Below, in pieces: positions 1-6,479 of a DNA stretch of 11,742 bases. The position numbers were made by a program, and so were the translations under genes. Within the stretch, counting starts at the first letter, position 1. Every line of letters starts with the position of its first letter. The notes under the pieces were generated by a model. The model was not told where the DNA came from. It saw nothing but the letters and a program-made list of their open reading frames with translations, and searched no databases. The stretch comes from an uncultured Verrucomicrobia subdivision 3 bacterium. Its GTDB lineage: Bacteria; Verrucomicrobiota; Verrucomicrobiae; Limisphaerales; UBA11358. The stretch spans positions 1-11,742 of the forward strand of contig CAIXPZ010000142.1 in NCBI GenBank assembly GCA_903921455.1. The letters run 5' to 3'.

Positions 1-350
1 GGATCCTTGATTTCCGGTTTGGAAAAAGTCAGCAACATGGAGAATGGGGTGATGGCTTTCACCGCGTGCGGAAGATTCGGCGGCATGTAAATCAAATCGC
101 CAGCCTTGACCACGCTGGGTTTGCCGGCGAGGGAGAATTCACATTCACCGGTCAAAATCTGGATGACCGCGTGTTGCGTGGAGGTGTGTTCGGTCAGTTC
201 CTGGCCCTCGGAAAATCCAAACAGCACGACGCGGGCATTCGCCGTTCGCAAGATGGTGCGGCTTACGATGCCGTTCGCCGCAAACTTGGTTTCATCAGCC
301 AGCGACAAGATTTTTGCCGCGCTAGAATCAATGACCGGTTGTTCATTCAT
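1..350 (-). CDS. Cupin-domain protein, C-terminus cut by window edge
   Basis: Small single-domain cupin, probably cytoplasmic since no signal peptide is visible. The frame is open from an ATG at 350 to the window edge, giving 116 residues; small cupins are often about this long, so only a few residues may be missing. The two cupin motifs are visible: the first around residues 49-69 (E-G-Q-E-L-T-E-H-T-S-T-Q-H, with H55 and H60, then L-T-G-E) and the second around 84-95 (G-D-L-I-Y-M-P-P-N-L-P-H, with H95). H55, H60 and H95 would bind a metal. The substrate cannot be read from the sequence; small cupins include sensors, isomerases and dioxygenases. It is transcribed away from the octaheme cytochrome gene and shares with it a 202-bp region holding an FNR/CRP-type palindrome, so joint control is possible. 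The start has no strong ribosome binding site. Confidence 0.8.
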   Translation of the reverse strand, partial: MNEQPVIDSSAAKILSLADETKFAANGIVSRTILRTANARVVLFGFSEGQELTEHTSTQHAVIQILTGECEFSLAGKPSVVKAGDLIYMPPNLPHAVKAITPFSMLLTFSKPEIKD

Positions 351-440
351 GCGCTCACTTTACCCGACCGGCGAGCACTATGATTTGACGAAGGTCACAC
401 TTTTGACGGATTCATCCTTGCCGTAAAAACTTAGTTTCTT

Positions 441-488
441 TTGACCTGGGTCAATGTTTTTTGCCGGGTTGCGGCTAATCTATTGCCG
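441..488 (+). promoter_or_regulatory. FNR/CRP-family binding site with class II promoter
   Basis: TTGACCTGGGTCAA at 441-454 is a perfect palindrome of the form TTGAC-N4-GTCAA, close to the FNR/Anr/DNR consensus TTGAT-N4-ATCAA. A -10-like hexamer TAATCT lies at 476-481, which would start transcription near 489. The palindrome centre (447.5) is then about 41.5 bases upstream, the classic position for class II activation by FNR-family regulators, where the site replaces the -35 element. The promoter points at the octaheme cytochrome gene. Which family member binds (oxygen, NO or redox sensor) cannot be told from the site. Confidence 0.6.
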
Positions 489-552
489 CAATACAAATCA
501 AATTTGACTACAACGAATTGACATTCACCAAAACCAGACTAAAACTCGCCTC

Positions 553-1785
553 ATGAACTTCCGCACTGTATTCATTGCCATCATCATTGCCACCGGGCTG
601 ATCGTTTCGGCGTATCTCGTCAACTCGCAGCGACCGCGCATTGTGGTGGACCAGCCCAATGTGGCTTTCATCAAGGCGAGCGGCAAATGCGCCGAGTGCC
701 ACCGCAACAACCAGTATTCCATCGTCCACGAATATGAGATGAGCAAACACGCGCAGAAAGGCGTAACCTGTCTCGATTGTCATCAGGTGCTTACCGGCCA
801 GACCGGCACAAACCACAATGGTTTCGTCATCAATAATGGCATCACTTCAGCCAACTGCCGAGCCTGTCACACGGCGGTCTATGAGCAGTTCGCCCGCAGC
901 CGGCACGCCGCGCCCTCGTGGGTGGCGGTCGTCGGCAACAAGGATTTTTCACCGGAAATGATCGAGCAGATGGAAAAACTTCATCCTGGCTCAATGAAAC
1001 GTCCGGCACATCCTCTTACCAAACTGGAGGGCGAATCCTCGGCCAAAAGCGGTTGTATCACCTGTCACGCGATTGGCAAACCGAACGCGGACGGGAGCAT
1101 TGGCAACTGCACGCTCTGCCACACACGGCACACGTCGTCCGTGGAAATCGCGCGTCTACCCAGCACCTGTGGCCAGTGTCACCTCGGCCCCGATCATTCG
1201 CAGATTGAAATCTACACGCAATCCAAGCACGGCATCATGTTCGCCGCGCAGCAGAATCAATTGAACCTCAAAGCGCCGTCCGACAGTTTGACTACGAAGG
1301 ACATGTTTATTCCAACCTGTGCGACGTGTCACATGAGCGGGTTGAATGGTCGCGGAGTCACGCATGATCCGTCGGAGCGCCTTTCGTATAATTTGTTCGC
1401 CGAGGTTTCACAACCGCGTCCGAATGCGGACCGGGCACAAGCCAAGATGAAGGACATCTGCCTGCAATGTCACACGCCGCCGCTGGTGGATCGCATCTAT
1501 AAGGAAGGTGCCGCCGTCGTGGACGCGACCAACGAAAAAGTTCTCGCCGCGAAGTCCATCATGGATTCGCTCAAGGCCGAAGGCCTGATTTCAACAAACC
1601 CGTTTAGCCAGACGATTCAATTCACCTACTTCGACCTCTGGCATTATTACGGTCGCACGGCGAAGCATGCGGCGTTCATGGGCGGAGCTGACTATGTGCA
1701 ATGGCACGGCAATTATCCAATCCTCCAGCACACCGTCGAACTCAAGGAACAGGCCGCCCAACTCCGCAAGGAAAATGGAAAATAA
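553..1785 (+). CDS. Octaheme c-type cytochrome, hydroxylamine oxidoreductase (HAO) family
   Basis: Predicted periplasmic multiheme enzyme. The 410 residues carry exactly eight CXXCH haem-binding motifs, starting at C46, C73, C102, C168, C186, C206, C256 and C303. Residues about 5-23 form an uncleaved-looking membrane anchor. Spacing and flanking motifs match the HAO family: H-N-G-F near 88, the G-P-D-H motif (D214/H215) after haem 6, T-C-A-T-C-H-M, T-H-D at 270-272, and a C-terminal G-G-A-D-Y-V-Q-W-H-G block at 377-386. In HAO proper the fourth haem (C168-H172 here) is the catalytic P460-type site and the Asp-His pair takes part in catalysis. The protein is shorter than nitrifier HAO (above 500 residues) and lacks its C-terminal helix. 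Whether a Tyr aligns with the haem-crosslinking Tyr is undecided, so it may oxidise hydroxylamine or reduce nitrite or NO. It is coupled to the next gene by overlap and lies behind an FNR-type site. No clear Shine-Dalgarno precedes the ATG. Confidence 0.88.
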   Translation: MNFRTVFIAIIIATGLIVSAYLVNSQRPRIVVDQPNVAFIKASGKCAECHRNNQYSIVHEYEMSKHAQKGVTCLDCHQVLTGQTGTNHNGFVINNGITSANCRACHTAVYEQFARSRHAAPSWVAVVGNKDFSPEMIEQMEKLHPGSMKRPAHPLTKLEGESSAKSGCITCHAIGKPNADGSIGNCTLCHTRHTSSVEIARLPSTCGQCHLGPDHSQIEIYTQSKHGIMFAAQQNQLNLKAPSDSLTTKDMFIPTCATCHMSGLNGRGVTHDPSERLSYNLFAEVSQPRPNADRAQAKMKDICLQCHTPPLVDRIYKEGAAVVDATNEKVLAAKSIMDSLKAEGLISTNPFSQTIQFTYFDLWHYYGRTAKHAAFMGGADYVQWHGNYPILQHTVELKEQAAQLRKENGK

Positions 1786-2602
1786 CTGGCTCCGGCGGCC
1801 GCGCACCTGGATTGAGGTATTCGTACTGTTCAATCTAGGCGGACTCGCGCCCGACATCTTTCTCGCGCACAGCGTCAACGCCTTTCATTCGCGGGCGGAA
1901 TATACGCCGTTGGTTTTCTCGCTCGCTGCGCCAATGTTATTGCTGCCCGCGCTATGGGCCTTGGCGACAGGACGGCTGGCATTATGGCGTTGGCTCGGCT
2001 TTCTTGTCGGCGGCACAGCGGTGCTCATCGGCATCACCGGATTGGTGCTGCATCTGCAAAGCCAGTTTTTCCAGCAATGGACGCTGGCCAGCCTCGTCTA
2101 TGCCGCACCGTTCGCGGCACCGCTGGCCTACACTGGTCTTGGGTCACTGCTGATGATGAATCGCATGGTCGCCGACAAAGAAAACGAATGGGCGCAGTGG
2201 GTGATCTTTTTTGCGCTTGGCGGCTTTGCGGGCAATTTCATCTTCAGCATCACCGACCACGCGCAGAATGGTTTTTTCCACCGCACTGAATGGATTCCCG
2301 TCATCAGTAGCGCAGTCGCCGTGGGTTTTCTGGTTGTGCCGCTGGCGCTGAAGGTGGATCGTCTGTTTTTGCGGTTGTGCGGTTGGGTCATGCTTGGGCA
2401 AGTGGCAGTGGGAGCGCTTGGCTTCACATTTCATGCCCTGGCCGACTGGCACAATAACGGCGAGAATCTGTTTCTACGCATCGTCCATGGCGCGCCGATT
2501 TTCGCACCGACACTATTCTGTGATCTCGCGGTGCTGGCGGGGATTGGCCTGTGGGTGCTGGGGTGGAAACATAAGCCCAAAAAAGATTTACAGCGGCAGT
2601 GA
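1775..2602 (+). CDS. Eight-helix, His-rich membrane protein partner of the octaheme cytochrome
   Basis: Integral membrane protein of 275 residues with no named family that I recognise. About eight hydrophobic helices are seen (roughly 12-32, 45-65, 72-92, 103-128, 140-158, 173-193, 200-220, 241-263) and no CXXC motif. Four similar units recur, each running from a helix end through a short His-containing loop into a helix with an A-P- or P-L-like turn: about 29-64, 90-126, 158-193 and 217-254. Units 1 and 3 share H-x(5,6)-H-x(1,2)-R/T-x-E-Y/W-x-P; unit 4 has H220-x5-H226-x3-E230. Such His pairs could hold haem b, metal or a quinone site, but this is inference. The ATG at 1775 overlaps the cytochrome stop by 11 bases and has AAGGA just upstream, so translation is probably coupled. 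It may replace the NapC/NrfH-type quinol dehydrogenase that usually serves periplasmic multihaem reductases. An upstream in-frame ATG at 1667 lies inside the cytochrome gene and is unlikely. Confidence 0.8.
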   Translation: MENNWLRRPRTWIEVFVLFNLGGLAPDIFLAHSVNAFHSRAEYTPLVFSLAAPMLLLPALWALATGRLALWRWLGFLVGGTAVLIGITGLVLHLQSQFFQQWTLASLVYAAPFAAPLAYTGLGSLLMMNRMVADKENEWAQWVIFFALGGFAGNFIFSITDHAQNGFFHRTEWIPVISSAVAVGFLVVPLALKVDRLFLRLCGWVMLGQVAVGALGFTFHALADWHNNGENLFLRIVHGAPIFAPTLFCDLAVLAGIGLWVLGWKHKPKKDLQRQ

Positions 2603-2612
2603 CCCACTGCCG
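2594..2612 (+). terminator. Hairpin over the stop codon of the membrane protein gene
   Basis: CGGCAGTG and CACTGCCG form a perfect 8-bp stem with a 3-base loop, and the TGA stop lies partly within it. No run of T follows, so it may work as a mRNA-end stabiliser or a factor-dependent stop rather than a classical intrinsic terminator. A weaker GGCAG...CTGCC pair follows at 2670-2686. Confidence 0.4.
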
Positions 2613-2741
2613 GCAGTCAAAACATCGGCTTAAAGAATTTGAGGTGGCCTTTGCCGGGTTTGAAGGGGAGGCAGTGGTCCCCTGCCCTGACGAAAAATTC
2701 AGCCGTTTGCGGAGGAATTCAAGGATGGCCGTCGGACAGGT

Positions 2742-2897
2742 TTAGCAATTGAGCTTTTGGCCGGTGAGGAGCTGGAGGGATTTGAGGAGGCGGGTGAAAT
2801 CGCCGGTGCGGGAACCGGCGTAACCCGCGCCGCCGGGATAGGCGTTGCTGCCGAGACTCTTGCTTTGGTGCGGGAACGGGACTAGGGTCGTGGGCAT
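2742..2897 (-). CDS. Possible 51-residue small protein
   Basis: Short minus-strand frame from an ATG at 2897 to a TAA at 2742. Codon third positions are strongly C-rich, as in a real gene, and the product reads like a natural protein: a Gly/Ala/Tyr-rich part (residues 19-30) then a helical tail D-F-T-R-L-L-K-S-L-Q-L-L. No family is recognised. Its start lies on the same CATG as the plus-strand gene that begins at 2896, so each would have its ribosome-binding region inside the other. Probably at most one of the two is a true start. It could also be a gene remnant or part of a dispersed repeat. Confidence 0.35.
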   Translation of the reverse strand: MPTTLVPFPHQSKSLGSNAYPGGAGYAGSRTGDFTRLLKSLQLLTGQKLNC

Positions 2898-3120
2898 GGA
2901 CAAGAAAATCAAACCCAGCGAGCTGGTGGTCGGGGGACGGTATCTTAACCGGAATGGGCTTTTTATCCGGGAGATTGAAGCGATCGAGGGACATAGAGTC
3001 CATTATCACGACCAGTATATGAGTTGGTCGTGCAGCAATCGCGCGTTTGTCCAAGCGTGCCCCACGGTGGCGACGCCGGCGGACGAGGCGCGGGTAAGGA
3101 AAATCAGAAACGGGATTTGA
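2896..3120 (+). CDS. Small hypothetical protein, SH3/KOW-like start
   Basis: A 74-residue product of unknown function. It begins M-D-K-K-I-K-P-S-E-L-V-V-G-G-R-Y-L, a pattern typical of small beta-barrel (SH3/KOW-like) domains where a 'V-G-x-R/K' turn opens the barrel; a beta-rich core continues to about residue 45. The C-terminal third is charged. The ATG at 2896 was preferred because AGGG lies 8 bases before it; an earlier start at 2845 would add residues unlike the rest. The next gene on this strand begins 49 bases after the stop and encodes a similarly built small protein, so the two may be paralogues or partners. Confidence 0.55.
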   Translation: MDKKIKPSELVVGGRYLNRNGLFIREIEAIEGHRVHYHDQYMSWSCSNRAFVQACPTVATPADEARVRKIRNGI

Positions 3121-3169
3121 TAGGAAAACCAAATGGACTGGCCATCAGGCATCGCCTACGCTGTCAGCC

Positions 3170-3427
3170 ATGACGCGTGAGGAAGTCAAAAATGGTATGC
3201 GGGTGGTATTCATCGGTCCGCCCGAGGGGACCATCGTCACTTTTTTCGACCGGGAGAATAACACGCTGCTGGGCAAGTTCGGGACGATACGGTATGGCCG
3301 GAGCGAGGACATCTGGGTGGAGCCGGAAGATCCGGCGTCCGATTTGGTCTGGGTGGAGTTCGATGATGACCGTTTCCCCCGCCGGCAGGTGGCCGCCGCG
3401 TGGCTGGACCGGCTTAACCCGTGGTGA
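3170..3427 (+). CDS. Small hypothetical protein, SH3/KOW-like
   Basis: An 85-residue acidic product. The N-terminus T-R-E-E-V-K-N-G-M-R-V-V-F-I-G-P-P-E-G-T, a middle with G-K-F-G-T-I-R, and V-W-V-E-F-D-D-D-R-F-P-R-R at 60-72 together look like a single SH3/KOW-like beta-barrel, of the kind found in many small bacterial proteins that bind nucleic acid or protein. No catalytic motif is visible and function is unknown. No convincing Shine-Dalgarno precedes the ATG; an internal ATG at residue 10 is possible. It is the last plus-strand gene before a run of minus-strand genes and converges on the 385-residue membrane protein gene 37 bases away. Confidence 0.6.
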   Translation: MTREEVKNGMRVVFIGPPEGTIVTFFDRENNTLLGKFGTIRYGRSEDIWVEPEDPASDLVWVEFDDDRFPRRQVAAAWLDRLNPW

Positions 3428-3434
3428 CCGGATT

Positions 3435-3469
3435 AATAGCCGAAAGCGGGACAGGATTTACAGGCTATT
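3435..3469. repeat. Inverted repeat between convergent genes
   Basis: AATAGCC (3435-3441) and GGCTATT (3463-3469) are perfect inverted copies with a 21-base loop, in the gap between two converging genes. The position suits a bidirectional transcription end, but the stem is short and the loop long. The right arm also covers the stop codon of the minus-strand gene. Confidence 0.25.
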
Positions 3470-4622
3470 TACCAAGTATCCACGGGTCCAACATTAGTTT
3501 GTCGTAAGGTGGCAATTTGGAAACATAGATGTTATCGACAATATTCGTCTGGCGAAACCGTCTGGTCATCGTAACAACATCTTCTTTGATCGCTTCACCA
3601 ATACCAATACTGCTTTGGATCTTAATCACAAACGGCGAATCCCGGTATTCATAGGCGAAACCGTTGGTGGTAGTAATGGTGGCCTTATCAAAATCAAAGG
3701 TCAGCGCAACCGGCAGTAGCGAAGACTGGAGAGCGGCCGGACAATTAGAAACAATCAGCCATACGGTGGCATCAGCCAAATCGGGGATGGTTGAAATCCT
3801 TTGGGAATGTCTCCAAGCATTGGCTGGCAACTTTATGTCATAGGTAAGGATTACGCGGTCTTTTTGCTTCTGATATGCGACATGCGGCGACCCGGGATGC
3901 GCGGAGGGTGCGGCATACAGATCAGACTCGGACCAGCTTCGCTCCGAGTTGCGCGCCGAAAACAAAGCCACATTCAGTTGCAAATTGCTCAAGCAATTCA
4001 AAAATGAAGCCAAAACATTGTCGGAAGCATTTTGGGCGAGCCAATTGGATCCGGTTACTTTTTCAAGCGTGTCACATTGCACTCCCGCCGGTTCAATATA
4101 TACGATGCTCGTGGCATTCTGGCCGTTCACATAACCGACAATATTTTGTTTAAAGCCCGATTTCAATTCTGGCTCCTGATTCATCTCGATTACACGGTTT
4201 CGAAACTGTGTCGCGGTGGGATGATTGGTGACCACCTCAAAGACGATGGAAGCTGACATGGTGTCCAGGGTGCCGACCAAGCGCTCGATATAGGCGATAG
4301 ACTGACGTTGCAAGTCCAGCTGACGCATCACATTCGTCAAAATCAACCCTTTCGCCATGCGGTCCGCCTGCGCGGCCAAATCCGCCTTGCGGGCATCGGC
4401 CGAAGATTTATTCGTCTCCAACATCAAACAGGCAATCGCGATCGTGATGCCGAGCAGTTTGAGCCCAAATAGCAATGATGAATAGGAGCGCGTTTTTTTA
4501 AGACGGCGTTTGCCGGGCGGCTTTATCCGAGACCGCTCTTTTTCAATATGCTCATAAACGGTGATGGCAACGGCCGAAAAAAACCCCGCGAACTTAATAA
4601 TGGTGATGGCTTCAATGTTCAT
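3465..4622 (-). CDS. Two-helix membrane protein of unknown function
   Basis: A 385-residue product with no recognised family. Visible parts: a first membrane helix at about 6-23; a very basic cytoplasmic-looking linker at 28-46 (R-I-K-P-P-G-K-R-R-L-K-K); a second helix at 49-68; a likely coiled coil at about 72-118; then a large mixed alpha/beta domain to the end with no obvious catalytic motif. By the positive-inside rule both ends would be extracytoplasmic, although the first segment is very short. The layout resembles the sensory half of a membrane receptor without a signalling domain. The ATG at 4622 has AGGT on its upstream side. It follows the Sel1-protein gene on the same strand, perhaps with a 69-residue frame between them, and may belong to the same transcript. 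Confidence 0.7.
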   Translation of the reverse strand: MNIEAITIIKFAGFFSAVAITVYEHIEKERSRIKPPGKRRLKKTRSYSSLLFGLKLLGITIAIACLMLETNKSSADARKADLAAQADRMAKGLILTNVMRQLDLQRQSIAYIERLVGTLDTMSASIVFEVVTNHPTATQFRNRVIEMNQEPELKSGFKQNIVGYVNGQNATSIVYIEPAGVQCDTLEKVTGSNWLAQNASDNVLASFLNCLSNLQLNVALFSARNSERSWSESDLYAAPSAHPGSPHVAYQKQKDRVILTYDIKLPANAWRHSQRISTIPDLADATVWLIVSNCPAALQSSLLPVALTFDFDKATITTTNGFAYEYRDSPFVIKIQSSIGIGEAIKEDVVTMTRRFRQTNIVDNIYVSKLPPYDKLMLDPWILGK

Positions 4623-4821
4623 TGGATCGACCTAAATCGGTGGCGGGTCGACTCTGTGCACCGATACCAGTGCGGCCGTTTTTCCATTCAACCACATGGC
4701 AGGCGGCGTTAAAACCGCCGAAAGTGAATTTGAGGCGGCTGGGAGCGTTGGGCCGTATGATGGTCAGTCCCATAACATCATTTCGCAGTGAATCACGATT
4801 TAGGTTTGAAGCGACTGGCAT
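4612..4821 (-). CDS. Possible 69-residue protein between Sel1 gene and membrane gene
   Basis: Minus-strand frame starting 16 bases after the Sel1-protein stop and ending 11 bases inside the next gene, an operon-like fit. The middle, F-G-G-F-N-A-A-C-H-V-V-E-W-K-N-G-R-T-G, reads like protein, but codon bias is weak and no family is recognised. A plus-strand frame of similar length (4622-4834) covers the same bases, and a GGCGG/CCGCC hairpin lies inside (4702-4719), so this 215-bp gap may instead be a dispersed non-coding element. Confidence 0.3.
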   Translation of the reverse strand: MPVASNLNRDSLRNDVMGLTIIRPNAPSRLKFTFGGFNAACHVVEWKNGRTGIGAQSRPATDLGRSNEH

Positions 4822-4837
4822 CGGCAGGGTTTGAGTA

Positions 4838-5674
4838 TTATTTCTCGACCAGGGTTAGGACTTGGGGGGTGGAGAGGCCGGCGATGGTAATGGTAGCGTT
4901 GGTTGAGGTGATGGCTTCGCAATGGATGGTCACGGTTTGGGCGCCGAGCTCCACGGTGTCGGTTTCGCCGGCGGCAAAGGTCTGGTTGTTGATGGTGGCA
5001 ATGCGCTTGTCCCCGTCGCCGCTGATGCCGGTGAGTTTGAGGGATGACACCCAGGCGGGCACGAGGCCGGCAGTATTCGCGGCAACGCGCGGTTTGAATT
5101 CGGCGACGCGATGCTTGCCCTCGGCGAGCTGGTCGGCGGTCATTTTCAGGATGGCGCGATCGCGGACGGATTGCGCGGTGATGGCGGCGGTGGAAAAAAA
5201 GCCGCCCTGCAAGGCCAATTCGGACCATTGGTAGGCAGCCACCAAATCCTGTTTTACCAACCTTCCATCATAGCAGACCTGCGCCAAGGTGGCCTGACCC
5301 AATTTGTCGCCCTGACTGGCGGCGAGGCCCATCCATTTGAGCGCTTCCTGGCCAACTGCGTTTCTGGCCTCCGGCTTCAGGTTGACAATCATGCTGGTGC
5401 GCATGTTGAGCATTTCTCCCAACTTGCCTTCGGCGGGTGCGTAGCCTTGAGCAGCGGCTTTGCGATACCATAGTTCGGCGTGGGCAGAATCGCGCTCGGC
5501 CATTTTGGTCTGGGCGGCGGGGTCGCCGGCCTCGGCGGCGGTTTTTAACTGGATGAGTTCGTCACCGGACTGAGCGAAGGCGGCGGTGGCGACGCTAAGT
5601 ATAAATATGGCGGCAATGAGACACCATGGCACTTTGAGCAACAAATTGAGTTTGGAATCGCGTTGGCGGTGCAT
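4838..5674 (-). CDS. Secreted Sel1-repeat protein with C-terminal beta domain
   Basis: A 278-residue exported protein. Residues 12-35 form a signal peptide with a likely cleavage after A-F-A (34/35). Residues about 37-160 contain Sel1/TPR-like helical repeats: A-E-A-G-D-P-A-A-Q, A-E-L-W-Y-R-K-A-A-A-Q-G-Y-A-P-A, A-L-K-W-M-G-L-A-A-S-Q-G-D, A-Y-Q-W-S-E-L-A-L-Q-G-G. These scaffold protein-protein contacts. Residues about 207-275 form a separate beta-rich domain (L-K-L-T-G-I...A-T-I-N-N-Q-T-F-A-A-G-E...V-T-I) that resembles the small periplasmic domain of GspC/PilP-type secretion proteins. A role as a periplasmic adaptor is inferred; no enzyme motif is seen. It begins 12 bases after the HEPN gene stop, which suggests co-transcription, though the functions look unrelated. 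Confidence 0.78.
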   Translation of the reverse strand: MHRQRDSKLNLLLKVPWCLIAAIFILSVATAAFAQSGDELIQLKTAAEAGDPAAQTKMAERDSAHAELWYRKAAAQGYAPAEGKLGEMLNMRTSMIVNLKPEARNAVGQEALKWMGLAASQGDKLGQATLAQVCYDGRLVKQDLVAAYQWSELALQGGFFSTAAITAQSVRDRAILKMTADQLAEGKHRVAEFKPRVAANTAGLVPAWVSSLKLTGISGDGDKRIATINNQTFAAGETDTVELGAQTVTIHCEAITSTNATITIAGLSTPQVLTLVEK

Positions 5675-5686
5675 AATAGTTAGTTA

Positions 5687-6457
5687 CTAGTTACCTTGAA
5701 AATTCTCCGCCAGACCAACGCACAGGGCATGCAGATACTCTTTCATGCTACTTCCAATCAGACGAACCTCATCCGGCTGGAATTCAATTTTGTGCCCCTG
5801 AGTCAAAGAATTCTTAATATCACGCGGGTTTGCATCCACAATTTGTCTGAGCAATTTGCCATCCACTTTTGAACCACTATGCACAATGACATGTCGGCAG
5901 GCTTGGGCGAGAATGATATTATTGACGCACTTGTTTTTCTCCGGCCTGAAACCAAAGTTATCACTGAAGGCGCGGGCAATACTCTGCATATCCTGGAAGC
6001 TGATATCTTTTTGGGACAAAAACACCTCGGTCAACTTATCTAAAAAATCTTCACCACCCAACTTCAGGTCCGAGAGGGGGATTTTAACTTCGTGGCGATT
6101 CAAATTGCCTAGTTTGTCTGAATGTATTGCATGGATAAAACCCGCTTTGAAAAGATCGCGGATAGATGAACCGAAATAAGAAACCAGCAAGACCAACGAT
6201 TGGTTAAACATTTCAGCATATTGAGGACGAAGAGAATCATGCTGACGGATGAGCTTGAGTTGTTGAACTGCTCGGTCGGCGGTTTGTGCCAGCCGGTTAT
6301 CATAACCAAGCTTGCGCATTTTGTCGGCGATGTCTGATACCCGGTGAGTGCAATACTCCAGCAGAACATGGTCAAAGTCTATTAACCGATGAACGGAATC
6401 AACATTCCGATGGAATGTCTGTTCAATCTGTTCTGTGACGGTTGCAAATATTCTCAT
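5687..6457 (-). CDS. HEPN-type protein, probable RNase/defence-associated
   Basis: A 256-residue, mostly helical, soluble protein. The C-terminal half has a HEPN signature: the motif R188-H189-V-I-V-H193 (R-X4-H) followed by S-G-S-K-V-D, preceded by a helix with C-V-N-N-I-I-L-A-Q-A. In HEPN ribonucleases R-X4-6-H forms the active site on dimerisation. Overall length and arrangement resemble the RiboL-PSP-HEPN / MAE_28990-like group often found among restriction and toxin genes. It lies 22 bases after the broken membrane-protein gene and downstream of the truncated restriction enzyme on the same strand, fitting a defence locus. No antitoxin partner was recognised next to it. RNase activity is inferred from the motif; non-catalytic HEPN proteins also exist. 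The start has only a weak upstream site. Confidence 0.65.
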   Translation of the reverse strand: MRIFATVTEQIEQTFHRNVDSVHRLIDFDHVLLEYCTHRVSDIADKMRKLGYDNRLAQTADRAVQQLKLIRQHDSLRPQYAEMFNQSLVLLVSYFGSSIRDLFKAGFIHAIHSDKLGNLNRHEVKIPLSDLKLGGEDFLDKLTEVFLSQKDISFQDMQSIARAFSDNFGFRPEKNKCVNNIILAQACRHVIVHSGSKVDGKLLRQIVDANPRDIKNSLTQGHKIEFQPDEVRLIGSSMKEYLHALCVGLAENFQGN

Positions 6458-6479
6458 TTCTTAAGGCTAAGACCCCGGT

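Noticed and set aside
518..545. Second promoter before the cytochrome: TTGACA at 518-523 with TAAAAC at 540-545
   Set aside because: The -10 is poor and the transcript would begin at the start codon itself; the FNR-type promoter upstream explains the gene better.
2719..3132. Minus-strand frame of 137 codons
   Set aside because: Arg/Pro-rich product with no domain; the overlapping 2742-2897 and 2896-3120 frames read better as protein.
3144..3151. TCAGGCAT, same as part of the operator arm at 9891
   Set aside because: A single 8-base match on either strand is expected by chance at about this frequency in a window of this size, and no inverse arm is nearby.
4622..4834. Plus-strand frame of 70 codons
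   Set aside because: Competes with the operon-like minus-strand frame, has no start signal and no family; kept only as a caution for that gap.
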